In this document: positions 46,938 through 56,776 of the stretch, one piece after another
Layout: each line of letters begins with the position of its first letter
Numbering within the stretch: position 1 is the stretch's first letter
Origin: Streptococcus acidominimus
GTDB taxonomy: Bacteria > Bacillota > Bacilli > Lactobacillales > Streptococcaceae
DNA: 64,000 nucleotides
Reading direction: 5' to 3'
Assembly (NCBI RefSeq): GCF_001921825.1
Contig: NZ_MSJL01000006.1
Span: forward strand, 1 to 64,000
Translations under genes and position numbers: made by a program
The notes under the pieces: generated by a model
What the model saw: the letters and a program-made list of their open reading frames with translations, nothing else
Told to the model about the DNA's origin: nothing
The model's database searches: none

Positions 46938-47267
46938 ATGATGAACCAAATGATGCTTGATACCAATAAATATATTCCAAAGAAAAGCGGTAATCTGCGA
47001 GCATCTGGGCATGTAGTTGTAAATTCTATAGTCTATAATCCACCTTACGCAAGAGCGCAGTATTACGGACCAAAACGAAAAGGGTTTGTTTCTGAAAAAC
47101 AAAGGCGATTTTTCTTTGCTAACAAAGAGGAATTATTAGCAGCTAAAAGAAAGTACACAACGCCTGGAACTGGTACACATTGGTATGAGAAATCCTTTAA
47201 AAATGCTAACAATATTAGAAATTGGAAAAGAGCATTTATCAAAGCAATCCATGTAGATGCTACTTGA
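46938..47267 (+). pseudogene. Truncated phage minor capsid (gp10-like) protein
   Basis: A 109-residue frame, MMNQMMLDTNKYIPKKSGNL then RASGHVVVNSIVYNPPYARA, then GTHWYEKSFKNANNIRNWKR, which is the conserved part of minor capsid/head-tail proteins of streptococcal phages. The usual N-terminus is missing, and upstream a frame disrupted at AAAGTAGCT suggests a one-base loss. No ribosome binding site is seen. It lies 13 kb from where it belongs, between scaffold and tail tube. Confidence 0.65.
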
Positions 47268-47293
47268 TAAATTTTAATACTGCTTGATATAAT
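47264..47293 (+). promoter_or_regulatory. Promoter of a small RNA unit
   Basis: TTGATA (47264-47269) and TATAAT (47288-47293) are 18 bp apart with TGA before the -10. The -10 lies inside an inverted repeat GCTTGA/TCAAGC (47282-47302), which could be an operator. Confidence 0.65.
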
Positions 47294-47299
47294 GTTTCA

Positions 47300-47399
47300 A
47301 GCACAAGGAGTAGTATATAGGGATTACACCTTGATGGAGGAGATTCCGGTTCAAATCCAGGCTATTGTGTTAGCATCTAGGAAACTAGGTGCTTTTTTT
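47300..47399 (+). ncRNA. Candidate ~100-nt small RNA with tRNA-like parts
   Basis: A promoter and a terminator enclose about 100 nt. AGCACAA (47300-47306) pairs with TTGTGTT (47365-47371) as a 7-bp closing stem, with CAAGG/CCTTG (47304/47329) as an overlapping alternative. GGTTCAAATCC (47348-47358) is identical to a tRNA T-loop with flanking base pairs. The terminator AGCATCTAG/CTAGGTGCT has a GAAA tetraloop and seven T (47372-47399). No anticodon arm can be built, so it is not a normal tRNA. A 24-codon ORF in it is probably chance. Confidence 0.5.
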
Positions 47400-47418
47400 A
47401 AAAAATAACTTAAAAGTA

Positions 47419-47447
47419 TTTACAAATAATAATTTTTAGGTTATAAT
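47419..47447 (+). promoter_or_regulatory. Promoter of the HigB/HigA-type pair
   Basis: TTTACA (47419-47424) and TATAAT (47442-47447) are 17 bp apart, 24 nt before the GTG start of the toxin. Confidence 0.65.
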
Positions 47448-47470
47448 TGTTACTAGAAAGAGGTGCAAAG

Positions 47471-47836
47471 GTGCATAATATCTATTTTTATAAAGATAAA
47501 AATGGCAATGAACCAGTTTTAGATTATATGCGAGAGCTTGCTAGTAAAAGAGGGAAAGATAGCAGAATTAAGCTTAATAAAATCAATGACTATATTGAGT
47601 TGTTAAGTCAATATGGAACACGTATAGGCGAGCCATATATTAAGCATTTAGATGCTGAAATTTGGGAGCTAAGACCATTAAGGGATAGAATTTTATTTGT
47701 TGCATGGATTGATGGTAGTTTTGTTTTACTGCATCATTTCATGAAACAGACACAGAAAACACCTAAAAGAGAAATTGAGCAAGCTAAACGTGAGTTAGCA
47801 GACTTAAAAGAAAGAGGTTTAGATAATGAAAAATAG
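47471..47836 (+). CDS. HigB/RelE-family toxin (phage-derived Gp49-like)
   Basis: A 121-aa protein from GTG 47471 (AAAGAGGTG upstream; the earlier frame start lies before the transcription start). [20 protein letters not shown], then [20 protein letters not shown] and [20 protein letters not shown] fit Gp49/HigB-type ribosome-dependent RNases. It overlaps the antitoxin gene by 11 nt, toxin first, the HigBA order. Confidence 0.87.
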   Translation: MHNIYFYKDKNGNEPVLDYMRELASKRGKDSRIKLNKINDYIELLSQYGTRIGEPYIKHLDAEIWELRPLRDRILFVAWIDGSFVLLHHFMKQTQKTPKREIEQAKRELADLKERGLDNEK

Positions 47837-48119
47837 CGCAATTGGTAGTAACTGGAAAGATGTAAGAGCAGAATTATTTAGCAAAGAAGAAATTCTAGAA
47901 AGTGATATGCGCGTGGCTATCATGAGTGAGCTTATCGAGGCTAGAAATGAAAAGGGCATTAGTCAGAAGAAACTAGAGGAGATGAGCGGTGTTAGCCAAC
48001 CAGTTATCGCTAGGATGGAAACGGGTAAAACTAGCCCACAACTTGATACAGTTTTAAAAGTATTGGCAAGTCTTGATAAGACCTTAGCAGTTGTACCTTT
48101 GGAACAGGAACAAGCATAA
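47826..48119 (+). CDS. HigA-type XRE antitoxin
   Basis: A 97-aa protein with a C-terminal helix-turn-helix ([20 protein letters not shown] then [20 protein letters not shown]). The N-terminal part [20 protein letters not shown] is the toxin-binding region in this family. It overlaps the toxin gene and is followed by a strong terminator. Confidence 0.88.
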   Translation: MKNSAIGSNWKDVRAELFSKEEILESDMRVAIMSELIEARNEKGISQKKLEEMSGVSQPVIARMETGKTSPQLDTVLKVLASLDKTLAVVPLEQEQA

Positions 48120-48120
48120 A

Positions 48121-48149
48121 AAAACAGCACCCGTTAAGGTGCTGTTTTC
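48121..48149 (+). terminator. Terminator of the HigB/HigA-type pair
   Basis: CAGCACC and GGTGCTG form a 7-bp stem with a CGTTAA loop followed by TTTTCTT, directly after the antitoxin stop. Confidence 0.8.
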
Positions 48150-48501
48150 TTGCCTGCTGAACTCATAATTTAATACCTTTTTTACTACCCCTCTAATATC
48201 TTGTACTTGTTTATACTTTACATTTTAGAATGAAAAAGTTAAAAAGTGGGTTAGTGATTTGGTGTATTTTATTGAATTGTTGGGTATTGATACAATTATA
48301 AAAAATAAAGCGCTTTTATGTTTTCGTCACAATTCGCTTAAGGGAGACGTGTCTCGGATTTTTCCGCGCGCTAGCTCTTATCGCGAACTTGAGTTTTAAA
48401 AAAGGCTTGATACGGCTAGTATTAGCGAGTTGCGAGATAAGTCAATAAAAGGGAATTATTGCAGCTGTTATATGATGATATAAATTGTTGTTGCTTAAAA
48501 A

Positions 48502-48627
48502 ATGGAGTGTTGGACATCTCATGATATACCCAAATACAAGACGAGAGAAATAGCTGCTGAAGCAGACTGGCTTGGTCGTCCTTTGCCAGATGAAGAAGCT
48601 GATAGATCTGCATTAGACAATATGTAA
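48502..48627 (+). CDS. Small hypothetical ORF (41 aa)
   Basis: MECWTSHDIPKYKTREIAAE then ADWLGRPLPDEEADRSALDN. It has a protein-like composition but no ribosome binding site, and could be a fragment of a larger lost gene. It lies in the otherwise gene-free stretch 48150-48850, which also has a diffuse inverted repeat (CTCTTATCGCGAACT / GAGTTGCGAGATAAG). Nothing else was recognised there. Confidence 0.3.
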   Translation: MECWTSHDIPKYKTREIAAEADWLGRPLPDEEADRSALDNM

Positions 48628-48802
48628 AGCTCCGAGTTTTTTATTTTATGGAGTAGTACATTTTCAAATTTTACTTCTATCTTTAATAGCATTTTCTGGT
48701 TTCGTCAGACCTTGGTTTTAGGAGTAGGAGCTGATTTTTGAGGTGGCTGACAGTCCAAACGTGAACACATGCCTGTGTTTTATTTGGTCTTTTTATGAAT
48801 AA

Positions 48803-48816
48803 ATGAAAGCGTTATA
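48803..48816 (+). promoter_or_regulatory. cre-like site upstream of ulaG
   Basis: ATGAAAGCGTTATA matches the left part of the CcpA cre consensus, 36 nt before ulaG. It suggests carbon catabolite control; this is inference. Confidence 0.4.
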
Positions 48817-48851
48817 CTAGGATTATACATAAGCTATCAGGAGGAGCTATT

Positions 48852-49943
48852 ATGGCAAAAGTGAATGAAATTACAAGAGAATCATGGATTTTGAGTACAT
48901 TCCCAGAGTGGGGGACATGGCTCAATGAAGAGATCGAAGAAGAAGTGGTTCCAGAAGGGAACTTTTCAATGTGGTGGCTGGGTAATTGTGGTATCTGGCT
49001 TAAGACACCGGGCGGGGCTAATATTGTTATGGATCTTTGGTCAGCGCGTGGTAAGTCAACGAAGAAAGTAAAAGACATGGTTCGCGGACACCAAATGGCG
49101 AATATGGCAGGCGTTCGTAAACTCCAACCAAACTTGCGCGTGCAGCCAATGGTTATTGATCCATTTGCCATCAATGAATTGGACTACTATCTTGTGTCTC
49201 ACTTCCATAGTGACCATATTGACATCAATACGGCAGCAGCTATTGTGAACAATCCTAAATTAGACCATGTGAAATTTGTCGGACCTTACGAGTGTGGCGA
49301 AATCTGGAAGAAGTGGGGTGTTCCGGAAGAGCGTATTATCATTGTAAAACCAGGTGATAGCTTTGAAATCAAGGATATGACGGTTCATGCGGTAGAATCT
49401 TTTGACCGTACGTGCTTGGTGACCCTTCCAGTAGAAGGTGCAGATGCCCAAGATGGTGAATTGGCTGGACTTGCGGTGACAGATGAAGAAATGGCGCGCA
49501 AGGCTGTAAACTACGTCTTTGAGACACCGGGTGGAACAGTATACCATGGTGCGGACTCTCACTTCTCAAACTACTTTGCTAAACATGGACGTGACTTTAA
49601 GATTGATGTTGCCTTGAACAACTATGGTGAGAACCCACTTGGAATCCAAGACAAGATGACGTCAATTGACCTTCTTCGCATGGCTGAAAATCTTCGTGCT
49701 AAGGTTATCATCCCAGTTCACTATGACATCTGGTCAAACTTTATGGCTTCAACTGATGAAATCCTAGAATTGTGGAAGATGAGAAAAGAACGTCTGCAAT
49801 ACCAATTCCACCCATTCATCTGGGAAGTTGGTGGTAAGTACACCTATCCAATGGATCAAGATCGTATTGAATACCATCACCCACGCGGATTTGACGATTG
49901 CTTCTTAGAAGATTCTAACATTCAGTTCAAAGCCTTGCTGTAA
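48852..49943 (+). CDS. ulaG: L-ascorbate-6-phosphate lactonase UlaG
   Basis: A 363-aa metallo-beta-lactamase-fold enzyme that opens the lactone of L-ascorbate-6-phosphate to 3-keto-L-gulonate-6-phosphate. The metal motif HFHSDHID is near residue 117, with further His in [13 protein letters not shown] and [15 protein letters not shown] precedes ATG 48852. The other ula genes (transporter, decarboxylase, epimerases) are not in the window, so here it stands alone. Confidence 0.92.
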   Translation: MAKVNEITRESWILSTFPEWGTWLNEEIEEEVVPEGNFSMWWLGNCGIWLKTPGGANIVMDLWSARGKSTKKVKDMVRGHQMANMAGVRKLQPNLRVQPMVIDPFAINELDYYLVSHFHSDHIDINTAAAIVNNPKLDHVKFVGPYECGEIWKKWGVPEERIIIVKPGDSFEIKDMTVHAVESFDRTCLVTLPVEGADAQDGELAGLAVTDEEMARKAVNYVFETPGGTVYHGADSHFSNYFAKHGRDFKIDVALNNYGENPLGIQDKMTSIDLLRMAENLRAKVIIPVHYDIWSNFMASTDEILELWKMRKERLQYQFHPFIWEVGGKYTYPMDQDRIEYHHPRGFDDCFLEDSNIQFKALL

Positions 49944-49990
49944 GAGCAGGAGTGACTTAGTAGGCACAGTCATCACTAATCGATAAATAA

Positions 49991-50030
49991 AAGGGATTGG
50001 AAGTCTGTTATCGACCTCCAATCCTTTTTT
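49991..50030 (+). terminator. Terminator of ulaG
   Basis: GGATTGGA and TCCAATCC flank a loop and are followed by a T7 run. The following 50031-50497 shows no recognisable feature. Confidence 0.7.
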
Positions 50031-50497
50031 TGATTTCTGAAGCAGGATTGAGCCTAGAAAGCAAGAGGAGAGGCGGTTTATTGTATTTTTTCTGTGTCAT
50101 CCACACTACATAAGGAGTAAAAGAAGGCTAAAGATGATATTGCACAAATACCCATCCATTATGATGAGCTAATCAATGGGCAGATAGGTAGTTGTTGACA
50201 ATTCAGTATTCATTAGGTTGATATTGATACCTCCAGAAAAGTAATAAGAAGCATTTGTATTAGGTCGAGCATACCAAAAAGTTTTTGTTTGATTATGAGG
50301 ATTTCTATTTTAGAAACGCCACCCTGTCCCCGTACAGTAGAAGAAGGAGTAATAATGGCACTTGGATTTTTGTGTTAGCCTAGTAAAGGAAGAAAGTGAT
50401 GGAAAGACAATTGGTAGCAAATTATATGTTTTATATTGATACTCTTTTATGTTTGATATAATGATATTAGAAATCAAGGATTTTGAAAGGAGTTTCA

Positions 50498-50782
50498 ATG
50501 AAAAAACAGCTATTCTTTGACCATTTAAAAAAATTACTTGCCTTTCACTTAGGAGAGCAATGTGGAACTATTAAATGTATAACCTTTGTTGAGAAAGGGA
50601 ATCATTGCTTTATCACCATTGAGGATCATATCATCGAAACCTTAGTCATATTATCAAATTGGTTGAGTAAGGAAGGGGTTGTATTTTTCTGTGGTCTCAT
50701 TTATGAAGAAAAAGAACTTGTCGGAGTGCAAGTATGTATAGAGAATGAGGAGTTAGAGAAATTGAATACTCGTGTATTTTAG
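50498..50782 (+). CDS. Hypothetical protein (94 aa)
   Basis: MKKQLFFDHLKKLLAFHLGE then QCGTIKCITFVEKGNHCFIT and VVFFCGLIYEEKELVGVQVC. The start has AAAGGAG 8 nt upstream. It appears to be a small soluble alpha/beta protein with several Cys. No family recognised. It is a monocistronic gene between ulaG and xfp. Confidence 0.6.
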   Translation: MKKQLFFDHLKKLLAFHLGEQCGTIKCITFVEKGNHCFITIEDHIIETLVILSNWLSKEGVVFFCGLIYEEKELVGVQVCIENEELEKLNTRVF

Positions 50783-51071
50783 TCAAAGATGGTCTCATGG
50801 CTTTGGTTAGAACCCTGTCTTTTTAAGACTTATCCTGATGTAGTATAGGTGGAATCGGCAAAGAATTTATGGGTTTTTAGTTTCATAAAGTATCACTTGG
50901 CGAGTGGAACAATCCTTATACCGAGACTTTCCGCAGTGATAAAAATGCCTGAAATAAATGTTTTTTAGGCATTTGGAAACTTCAAAAGTTTAACAAAAAA
51001 TATTAGGTACAGCACGGAAATCGTTACAGCTTGCTGTCATGTAAGGAAAGTCTCTAAAAGAAATTTTATTC

Positions 51072-51114
51072 AAAAACCCTAGAAGCAGTTCACTGAACTG
51101 CTTCTAGGGTTTTT
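51072..51114. terminator. Strong bidirectional terminator (19-bp perfect stem)
   Basis: AAAAACCCTAGAAGCAGTT pairs without mismatch with AACTGCTTCTAGGGTTTTT around CACTG. It serves xfp on the minus strand and transcripts from the left on the plus strand. The stretch 50783-51071 has no gene. Confidence 0.85.
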
Positions 51115-51152
51115 CGTCGTATTAATCCCTAATCATGCTCGGTTGGGGGGAT

Positions 51153-53531
51153 TTATGGGCGAAGGTTTTTCCACTTCCAGTTTTGGACTTCGGGAATATC
51201 GTCCCCGTGTTCACGGATGTAGTCCTTGTGGTAGGCAAGGGTTTGGTCCATCTTTTCGGCAAATGCTTGTGCTTCTTGTCCGAGTGTAGCAAGGGCGGCA
51301 TCTTGGGCGAGGTGGAAGCGGTCTAGTTCAGACATGACACGCATATCAAATGGTGTAGTGATGTCCCCGTTTTCACGGTAGCCATGGACATGGAGCTTGT
51401 GGTTGTGACGTCTGAAGAAGATGTCGCGGATCATTCCTTCATAAGCATGGAAAGCAAAGATAACAGGTTTGTCTTTTGTAAATACGCTATCGAACTCTTG
51501 GTCGGACAGTCCGCGGGGGTCCACATCTGGATGGCGAAGTTTCAAGATGTCTACGACATTGACAAAGCGAATCTTTAAGTCAGGGAAGGCCTTGTGGAGG
51601 ATTGAAATCGCAGCTAAGGCTTCCAAGTTTGGCTCAGTTCCTGCGGCAGCAAATACTACATCAGGTTCTCCATTAGCAGGAACAGTCGATGCCCAATCAA
51701 TGACCTTATATCCTTTTTCAACCAATTCCTCTGCTTCAGTGATGGAGTAGAACTGCGGACGTGGGTGTTTTGAAGTGATGATTAGATTGATGACATCCTC
51801 TTCCTTGAAAGCCTTATTCATGACAGCCAAGAGGCTGTTGGTATCCGCGGGAAGATACTCACGGATGTACTCAGGTGTTTTTTCAGATAGGTGGGTAAGG
51901 ATGCCCGGGTCTTGGTGGGTGTAGCCGTTATGGTCCTGTTGGAATACGGTTGAGGTCGCAATCAAGTTGAGGGCAGGGTAGTTCTTCCGCCAGCTAGTAT
52001 GTGTTTTTGATTTACGCAGCCATTTGAAGTGCTGGGTAATCATGGTATCGACTACCCGTAGGAATGATTCATACGAAGCGAAGAATCCGTGGCGGCCGGT
52101 CAAGACATAGCCTTCTAAAAGACCCTCTGCTTGGTGCTCTGATAGTTGCGAGTCAATGACGCGACCAACCGGGCTAAGCCATTCGTCGTAATGCTCGTTG
52201 CGCCGACCAAGCCATTGGCGATTGGTTTTTGTAAAGACAGCGTTTAAACGGTTGGATTTGGTTTCATCTGGCCCAAAGATACGGAAGTTATCCGGATTTG
52301 CCTCCACCAAGTCCGCAACGTATTTACCAAATTCAATCATGTCTTGTGCAAGGATGTCACCGGGTGTTTTGATATCAAAGGCGTGTTTTTTCCAGTCAGC
52401 TGTATCCATTGGCTTGATAACACCTGCATTGGTGATTGGGTTCATCGACATGCGGCGTTGACCTTTAGGTGCGATTTCTGCAATTTCTGGGAACAATCGA
52501 CCATTTTCATCAAACAACTCTTGAGGACGGTAGCTTTGAAGCCAGTCAAGGAGGGCGTCAAGGTGCTCCATGTGGTGGGCGTCTACTGGGATAGGAACTT
52601 GGTGAGCTCGGAATCCACCCTCAATTGGGAGTCCTTCCCAAGTCTTAGGACCCGTCCATCCTTTTGGAATCCGGGCAACAATCACCGGCCAAGCAGGCAT
52701 ACTTGCTTCTTCAGCTGAACCTTTACGCGCCTTTTCTTGAAGAGCTTGAATCATTTCAATAGCGCGATCAAGTGTTTGAGCCATTGCCTGATGTGCTACT
52801 GTAAGGCTTGAACTTGTAACGTCAACAAAGAGGGGATTCCAGCCTAGTCCCTTGAAGAATTGAGCCAACTCTTCATCAGTCTTTCGTTCTAAGATCGTAG
52901 GATTGTGGATTTTTCCACCGTTGAGGTACAGAATTGGCAAGACGGCTCCGTCGTTTACTGGATTGATAAAGGTATTGGCAAACCAGCCCGCCATCAAGGG
53001 GCCTGTCTCTGCCTCTCCATCTCCGATCACCGTTGCTGCGATAATGTTTGGATTATCCAAGACAGCTCCTGCGGCGTGTGATAGGGCATAGCCAAGTTCT
53101 CCTCCCTCATGGATGGAGCCGGGTGTTTCAGGAGCGGCATGAGAGGCAATGCCTCCCGGGAATGAGAAGATTTTACATAGTTTTTGGAAGCCTTCTTCTG
53201 TTTGTGGAATATCAGGGTTAAGCTCTGTGTAGCTGCCATCAAGATAGGCGTTTGCGACCATGACTTGCCCACCATGACCGGGTCCTTCAATGTAAAACAT
53301 ATCCAAATCGTACTTGTTGATGGCACGATTGAGGTGGGCGTAAATGAAATTTTGCCCCGGGACAGTTCCCCAGTGGCCAATTGGGTGAGCCTTCAAATCA
53401 TTCTCGACAACTGCGCGTCTGAGCAGAGGGTTGTCTTTCAAATACATTTGAGCGGCTGAGATATAGTTAGCAGCCCGCCACCAAGCGTCAACCTTAGCAA
53501 GATATTCTGGTGAATCAAATAGTTGTGTCAT
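51153..53531 (-). CDS. xfp: Xylulose-5-phosphate/fructose-6-phosphate phosphoketolase
   Basis: A 792-aa thiamine-diphosphate enzyme that splits xylulose-5-P (or fructose-6-P) with phosphate to acetyl phosphate and glyceraldehyde-3-P (or erythrose-4-P). The TPP-binding motif is [16 protein letters not shown] near residue 165, after [40 protein letters not shown] near 730 is typical of the C-terminal domain. AAGGAG precedes the start. It is divergent from the regulator-PTS operon, which suggests shared control. Its acetyl phosphate feeds AckA. Confidence 0.95.
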   Translation of the reverse strand: MTQLFDSPEYLAKVDAWWRAANYISAAQMYLKDNPLLRRAVVENDLKAHPIGHWGTVPGQNFIYAHLNRAINKYDLDMFYIEGPGHGGQVMVANAYLDGSYTELNPDIPQTEEGFQKLCKIFSFPGGIASHAAPETPGSIHEGGELGYALSHAAGAVLDNPNIIAATVIGDGEAETGPLMAGWFANTFINPVNDGAVLPILYLNGGKIHNPTILERKTDEELAQFFKGLGWNPLFVDVTSSSLTVAHQAMAQTLDRAIEMIQALQEKARKGSAEEASMPAWPVIVARIPKGWTGPKTWEGLPIEGGFRAHQVPIPVDAHHMEHLDALLDWLQSYRPQELFDENGRLFPEIAEIAPKGQRRMSMNPITNAGVIKPMDTADWKKHAFDIKTPGDILAQDMIEFGKYVADLVEANPDNFRIFGPDETKSNRLNAVFTKTNRQWLGRRNEHYDEWLSPVGRVIDSQLSEHQAEGLLEGYVLTGRHGFFASYESFLRVVDTMITQHFKWLRKSKTHTSWRKNYPALNLIATSTVFQQDHNGYTHQDPGILTHLSEKTPEYIREYLPADTNSLLAVMNKAFKEEDVINLIITSKHPRPQFYSITEAEELVEKGYKVIDWASTVPANGEPDVVFAAAGTEPNLEALAAISILHKAFPDLKIRFVNVVDILKLRHPDVDPRGLSDQEFDSVFTKDKPVIFAFHAYEGMIRDIFFRRHNHKLHVHGYRENGDITTPFDMRVMSELDRFHLAQDAALATLGQEAQAFAEKMDQTLAYHKDYIREHGDDIPEVQNWKWKNLRP

Positions 53532-53723
53532 GATTCAATCTCCTTTATCGATTATTGTGTTTTATTTCACATATTCACTATATCATCTTATGTAAGCCCT
53601 GTCAAAACTTGAAAAATCTGTTGAAAACAAATAGAAAAGAAATAGAAACAGCAAGCTCTGACTGATATTTTTTTGAAAATTACCGATATAATATCAATAC
53701 TTCCACATTAATCTGGAAGTAAG

Positions 53724-53757
53724 TTGACTTTAATAATAAAAACGCTTACATTATAAT
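53724..53757 (+). promoter_or_regulatory. Promoter region of the PTS operon with cre-like site
   Basis: TTGACT (53724-53729) and TATAAT (53752-53757) are 22 bp apart, too far for a normal promoter, so the -10 probably works with an activator. AAAACGCTTACA (53739-53750) between them resembles a cre half-site. Confidence 0.45.
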
Positions 53758-53782
53758 GATACATGTAACAGGGAGGTCCAGA

Positions 53783-55711
53783 TTGAATCCTAGACAAATC
53801 AATATTCTGAGAGATCTCATAGCTGCCAAGAATTATGTAACAGCACAAGAGCTTTCCTCTAAATACGCTGTTTCAACCAAAACAGCCTATGCGGATCTAC
53901 AAATGGTGAATGAAGAACTGTCATCTTTTGGTGTTACGATAGAAAAAACGCCACGTCGTGGCATCCGATTGCAGGTTAAACAAAATGAAAAGAGAAAAAT
54001 TCTAGCCTTAGTTGAGCAATGTAACTATGATGTGCTGGACGAAGATTCTCAATTTCATAGAGAGTGCGACCTGTTAAAAGAGTTAATTTTAGGCAGTGGC
54101 ACAATCGATGTGTTGGACTGGTCTGTGAGCCACTTTATCAGCGAGGCTTCGATTCGTAGAGATTTAGAGCGACTGGAACAGCGTTTCAGCTCCTATCAGG
54201 TATCGCTACTAAAGAAGAGTGGTCGTGTTTCCTTGGTTGGCCAAGAAGAGAATGTTAGGAAGTTCTTCCGAGACTTTATCATTCGGCATTTTGACTTGAC
54301 CAGCCTACAATATGAGGAAGGTTTAGCTCGCTTTTTCTCTCCTGACTTGATCAGGAATGTTGTGGAAAGTGTTCAAAGATCGTCTCATTTCTATCATTTT
54401 AGAACATCTGAACAATATCGGGTCTATCTGGTCTTAGATTTGCTCATTAGTTCTAAGCGCTACCTTCAAGGAAATTCGATTGTAGAGCCAGATGTGGGCG
54501 TCGGTGTTGAAAATCTCCAACAATATGAGGTCTATATCATTGCTGGAGAGTTGCTCAGTCAGGCGACTGGTATTGCGATGAATCTGATTACAGACGCAGA
54601 AGTTCGTGCGATCTGTTATACGCTCCTATCAGTGGGATATGAGACGGAGATGGTGCAGCAGTCGGAGTTTCGAAATACAGTTGAGCAGTTTATTGCAAGA
54701 GTATCGGAGTTGACCGGTGTTGACTTTCGGTCTGATGGGCATCTCTTTCAAATGTTAGTGAACCATACGCAGCCGATGATTTATCGCTTAAAGAGTGGGA
54801 TTAACATTAAAAATCAGATTACAGAAAATATAAAGACGAGGTATAGTGCGCTCTATTATATTGTCTGGTTAGCCTCAAAGTCCTTATCCGAGAAGTATGC
54901 AGTCGAATTTTTTGACGCAGAGATTGCTTTTCTGACCATCTATTTTGAGATTTCGGTTGAGAAGATGACAACGCCTCTGACCATTTATGTGATTTGTCCG
55001 CATGGTCTAGCGACTTCAGAGTTGGTGATGAGTTCCTTACGCCGTACGATTTCCGATTTTGATCATCTGGTTAACATGGATATGCGGGAATTGACAGAAG
55101 AAAAGCTTGAGCAGGCGGATTTGATTATCAGCTCCATCCACTTAGAGCAATTTGCGGTCGATTATATCCAAGTTAGCCCGATCGTGACAGATGAGGAATT
55201 AGCCATCATTCAACAGGCCTACACGAGTTTGACCAAAGGAAATCGGAATATGCTGTCTGTGATTCATGACAACACGAGTTTTTCAAAATCGGTGATTCGG
55301 GATTTGTTACAAACCAATATCTTACTTCATCAGTCCTGTTCATCTGCTGAAGAGTGTATTCGGAAAATGGTTGGGAAAACCTCATTGAGAAATCAGCGGA
55401 ACAAACGGTTTTTAGAATCAGTCTTGGCTAGGGAGAAGTTAGGGAGTACCAGTGTCTACACAGGGATTGCCCTGCCTCATGCAGATCCGGCATTTGTTGC
55501 AGAATCACAGCTGGTCATCATGACCCTTGATAAGCCTATCCTCTGGGGTCAAAACATGGTCAAGGTGGTGGTTCTCATCGCCATTGCAGAAAAAGATGAG
55601 GAACTGTATAAGAAAGCACTGATTAGTTTATATTCAAAAATTGATCGTACTAGCTATATTGATACCTTACATTCGATTGAGGATCAGGCTGATTTTATCG
55701 ATTGTTTGTAG
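53783..55711 (+). CDS. PRD and EII domain-containing transcriptional regulator (BglG/MtlR-type)
   Basis: Start TTG 53783 (NPRQINILRDLIAAK) with GGGAGG 7 nt upstream gives 642 aa; ATG 53756 is possible but unlikely. N-terminal HTH domains (YVTAQELSSKYAVSTKTAYA) are followed by two PRD modules (about residues 190-400) with regulatory His, a GatB-like EIIB domain with Cys in YVICPHGLATSELVMSSLRR, and a C-terminal EIIA domain with His in TGIALPHADPAF. PTS phosphorylation of these residues should set activity. It probably activates the operon it heads and perhaps xfp. Confidence 0.9.
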   Translation: MNPRQINILRDLIAAKNYVTAQELSSKYAVSTKTAYADLQMVNEELSSFGVTIEKTPRRGIRLQVKQNEKRKILALVEQCNYDVLDEDSQFHRECDLLKELILGSGTIDVLDWSVSHFISEASIRRDLERLEQRFSSYQVSLLKKSGRVSLVGQEENVRKFFRDFIIRHFDLTSLQYEEGLARFFSPDLIRNVVESVQRSSHFYHFRTSEQYRVYLVLDLLISSKRYLQGNSIVEPDVGVGVENLQQYEVYIIAGELLSQATGIAMNLITDAEVRAICYTLLSVGYETEMVQQSEFRNTVEQFIARVSELTGVDFRSDGHLFQMLVNHTQPMIYRLKSGINIKNQITENIKTRYSALYYIVWLASKSLSEKYAVEFFDAEIAFLTIYFEISVEKMTTPLTIYVICPHGLATSELVMSSLRRTISDFDHLVNMDMRELTEEKLEQADLIISSIHLEQFAVDYIQVSPIVTDEELAIIQQAYTSLTKGNRNMLSVIHDNTSFSKSVIRDLLQTNILLHQSCSSAEECIRKMVGKTSLRNQRNKRFLESVLAREKLGSTSVYTGIALPHADPAFVAESQLVIMTLDKPILWGQNMVKVVVLIAIAEKDEELYKKALISLYSKIDRTSYIDTLHSIEDQADFIDCL

Positions 55712-55737
55712 GAATTAGAAAAAAGGAGACGGTTACA

Positions 55738-56214
55738 ATGGCGGAAGCTATTACATTATCGGATTATCTGAATGAGTCCTTAATTTTTACACAAAAACGC
55801 TATTCTTCCAATAAGGAACTGTTCGCAGAAGTGTCAGCGGTCGCCTTGGAGAAAGGATATGTACGGGAAGACTTCCTCGAACGCGTAGAACAACGCGAGG
55901 AGATGTTCCCGACGGGTATTCAGCTGGAACAGTTTGGGGTGGCAATTCCACATACAGATGCAGAATGTGTCTATAAGGAGTTTGTGGCAGTCATCACCAA
56001 TACAGAACCAGTCTCGTTTAAAAGCATGGAAGATTTGAGCCAGACAGTTGCAGCTGACATTGTGTTTGTTCTGGGCTTGAACCAAGCCCATGCTCAATTA
56101 GAAATGCTTCAATCGTTAATGGGGCTCCTCCAAAATGCAGAGGTGTTAGCCCAACTCTTAGCTGCCAAAACAAAAGAGCAGCTGTTGACCATCATAAAAA
56201 ATAATTATTTATAG
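55738..56214 (+). CDS. PTS IIA component, galactitol family
   Basis: A 158-aa cytoplasmic phosphocarrier from ATG 55738 (AAGGAGA upstream). The phosphorylated His is in LEQFGVAIPHTDAECV near residue 73. Family: GatA/fructose-type IIA. It accepts phosphate from HPr and passes it to IIB. Its stop codon TAG lies inside the left terminal repeat of the composite element at 56210. Confidence 0.87.
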   Translation: MAEAITLSDYLNESLIFTQKRYSSNKELFAEVSAVALEKGYVREDFLERVEQREEMFPTGIQLEQFGVAIPHTDAECVYKEFVAVITNTEPVSFKSMEDLSQTVAADIVFVLGLNQAHAQLEMLQSLMGLLQNAEVLAQLLAAKTKEQLLTIIKNNYL

Positions 56215-56438
56215 CCGTTTCGTTTATCTTTTATTATTTTGTTAACGTGTCTTATGTACTTGAGTTCAGCCTAATACTCTTTGCAAATCAACAGGAGGCT
56301 TTGTCAGCTTGTCTTGATGAGTGAAAAACTCCACTACCTGAGACTTTTGAAGAAAACTTCGTTTTCTTCATTTCCCCCCTCGACCAGTCTCTCCCCAGAC
56401 TGTTTGAGTTAGTATTAAAAGTAAATGAAACGACTATA
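56210..56438 (+). repeat. Composite palindromic element, copy 7 (229 bp)
   Basis: Bounded by TATAGCCGTTTCGTTTAT and the inverted GTAAATGAAACGACTATA. It carries the GAAAACTTCGTTTTC palindrome and the CAGTCTCTCCCCAGACTG hairpin of copies 3 and 4, plus a distinct central part. It separates the IIA and IIB genes of one operon and supplies the IIA stop codon. Confidence 0.8.
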
Positions 56439-56461
56439 TAACCTATAAAGGAGAACAACTT

Positions 56462-56755
56462 ATGGCTAAATTAAAAGTATTGGTTGCATGTGGTGCAGGA
56501 ATCGCTACATCAACAGTGGTAATGAAACGTGTAGAGGATTTGTTTAAATCCAACAATATTGATGTTGATATTCTTCAAATCAAAATTGCAGAAGCAAAGG
56601 CAAGAGAAGCAGATGCAGATCTGTTGATTACCACCACTCTTCTTCCGGGTGAATTTAGTATTCCTGCAATCAAAGCAATGGGGTATCTAACTGGTATCAA
56701 TGCAGACAAAGTAGACGAGCAAGTCTTGGAGGCTGCACGCTCAATTTTAGGATAA
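56462..56755 (+). CDS. PTS IIB component, galactitol family
   Basis: A 97-aa protein with the phosphorylated Cys in LKVLVACGAGIATSTVVMKR (residue 11). Family: GatB. It transfers phosphate to the substrate during transport by IIC. AAAGGAG precedes the ATG. It lies 21 nt before IIC. Confidence 0.92.
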   Translation: MAKLKVLVACGAGIATSTVVMKRVEDLFKSNNIDVDILQIKIAEAKAREADADLLITTTLLPGEFSIPAIKAMGYLTGINADKVDEQVLEAARSILG

Positions 56756-56776
56756 AAGGAAAAAGGAGAAGAAACA

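Noticed and set aside
47315-47375. Possible tRNA gene around GGTTCAAATCC
   Set aside because: The T-arm motif fits, but acceptor pairing directly beside it fails after four base pairs and no D or anticodon arm can be placed; kept only as a small RNA candidate.
47334-47408. Small ORF MEEIPVQIQAIVLASRKLG inside the RNA unit
   Set aside because: It runs through the GAAA-loop terminator and T-run, so it is unlikely to be translated as a real protein.
28600-48850. Prophage attachment repeats flanking the region
   Set aside because: No convincing direct repeat was found between the groEL end and the ulaG upstream region by eye; an integrase is also absent.
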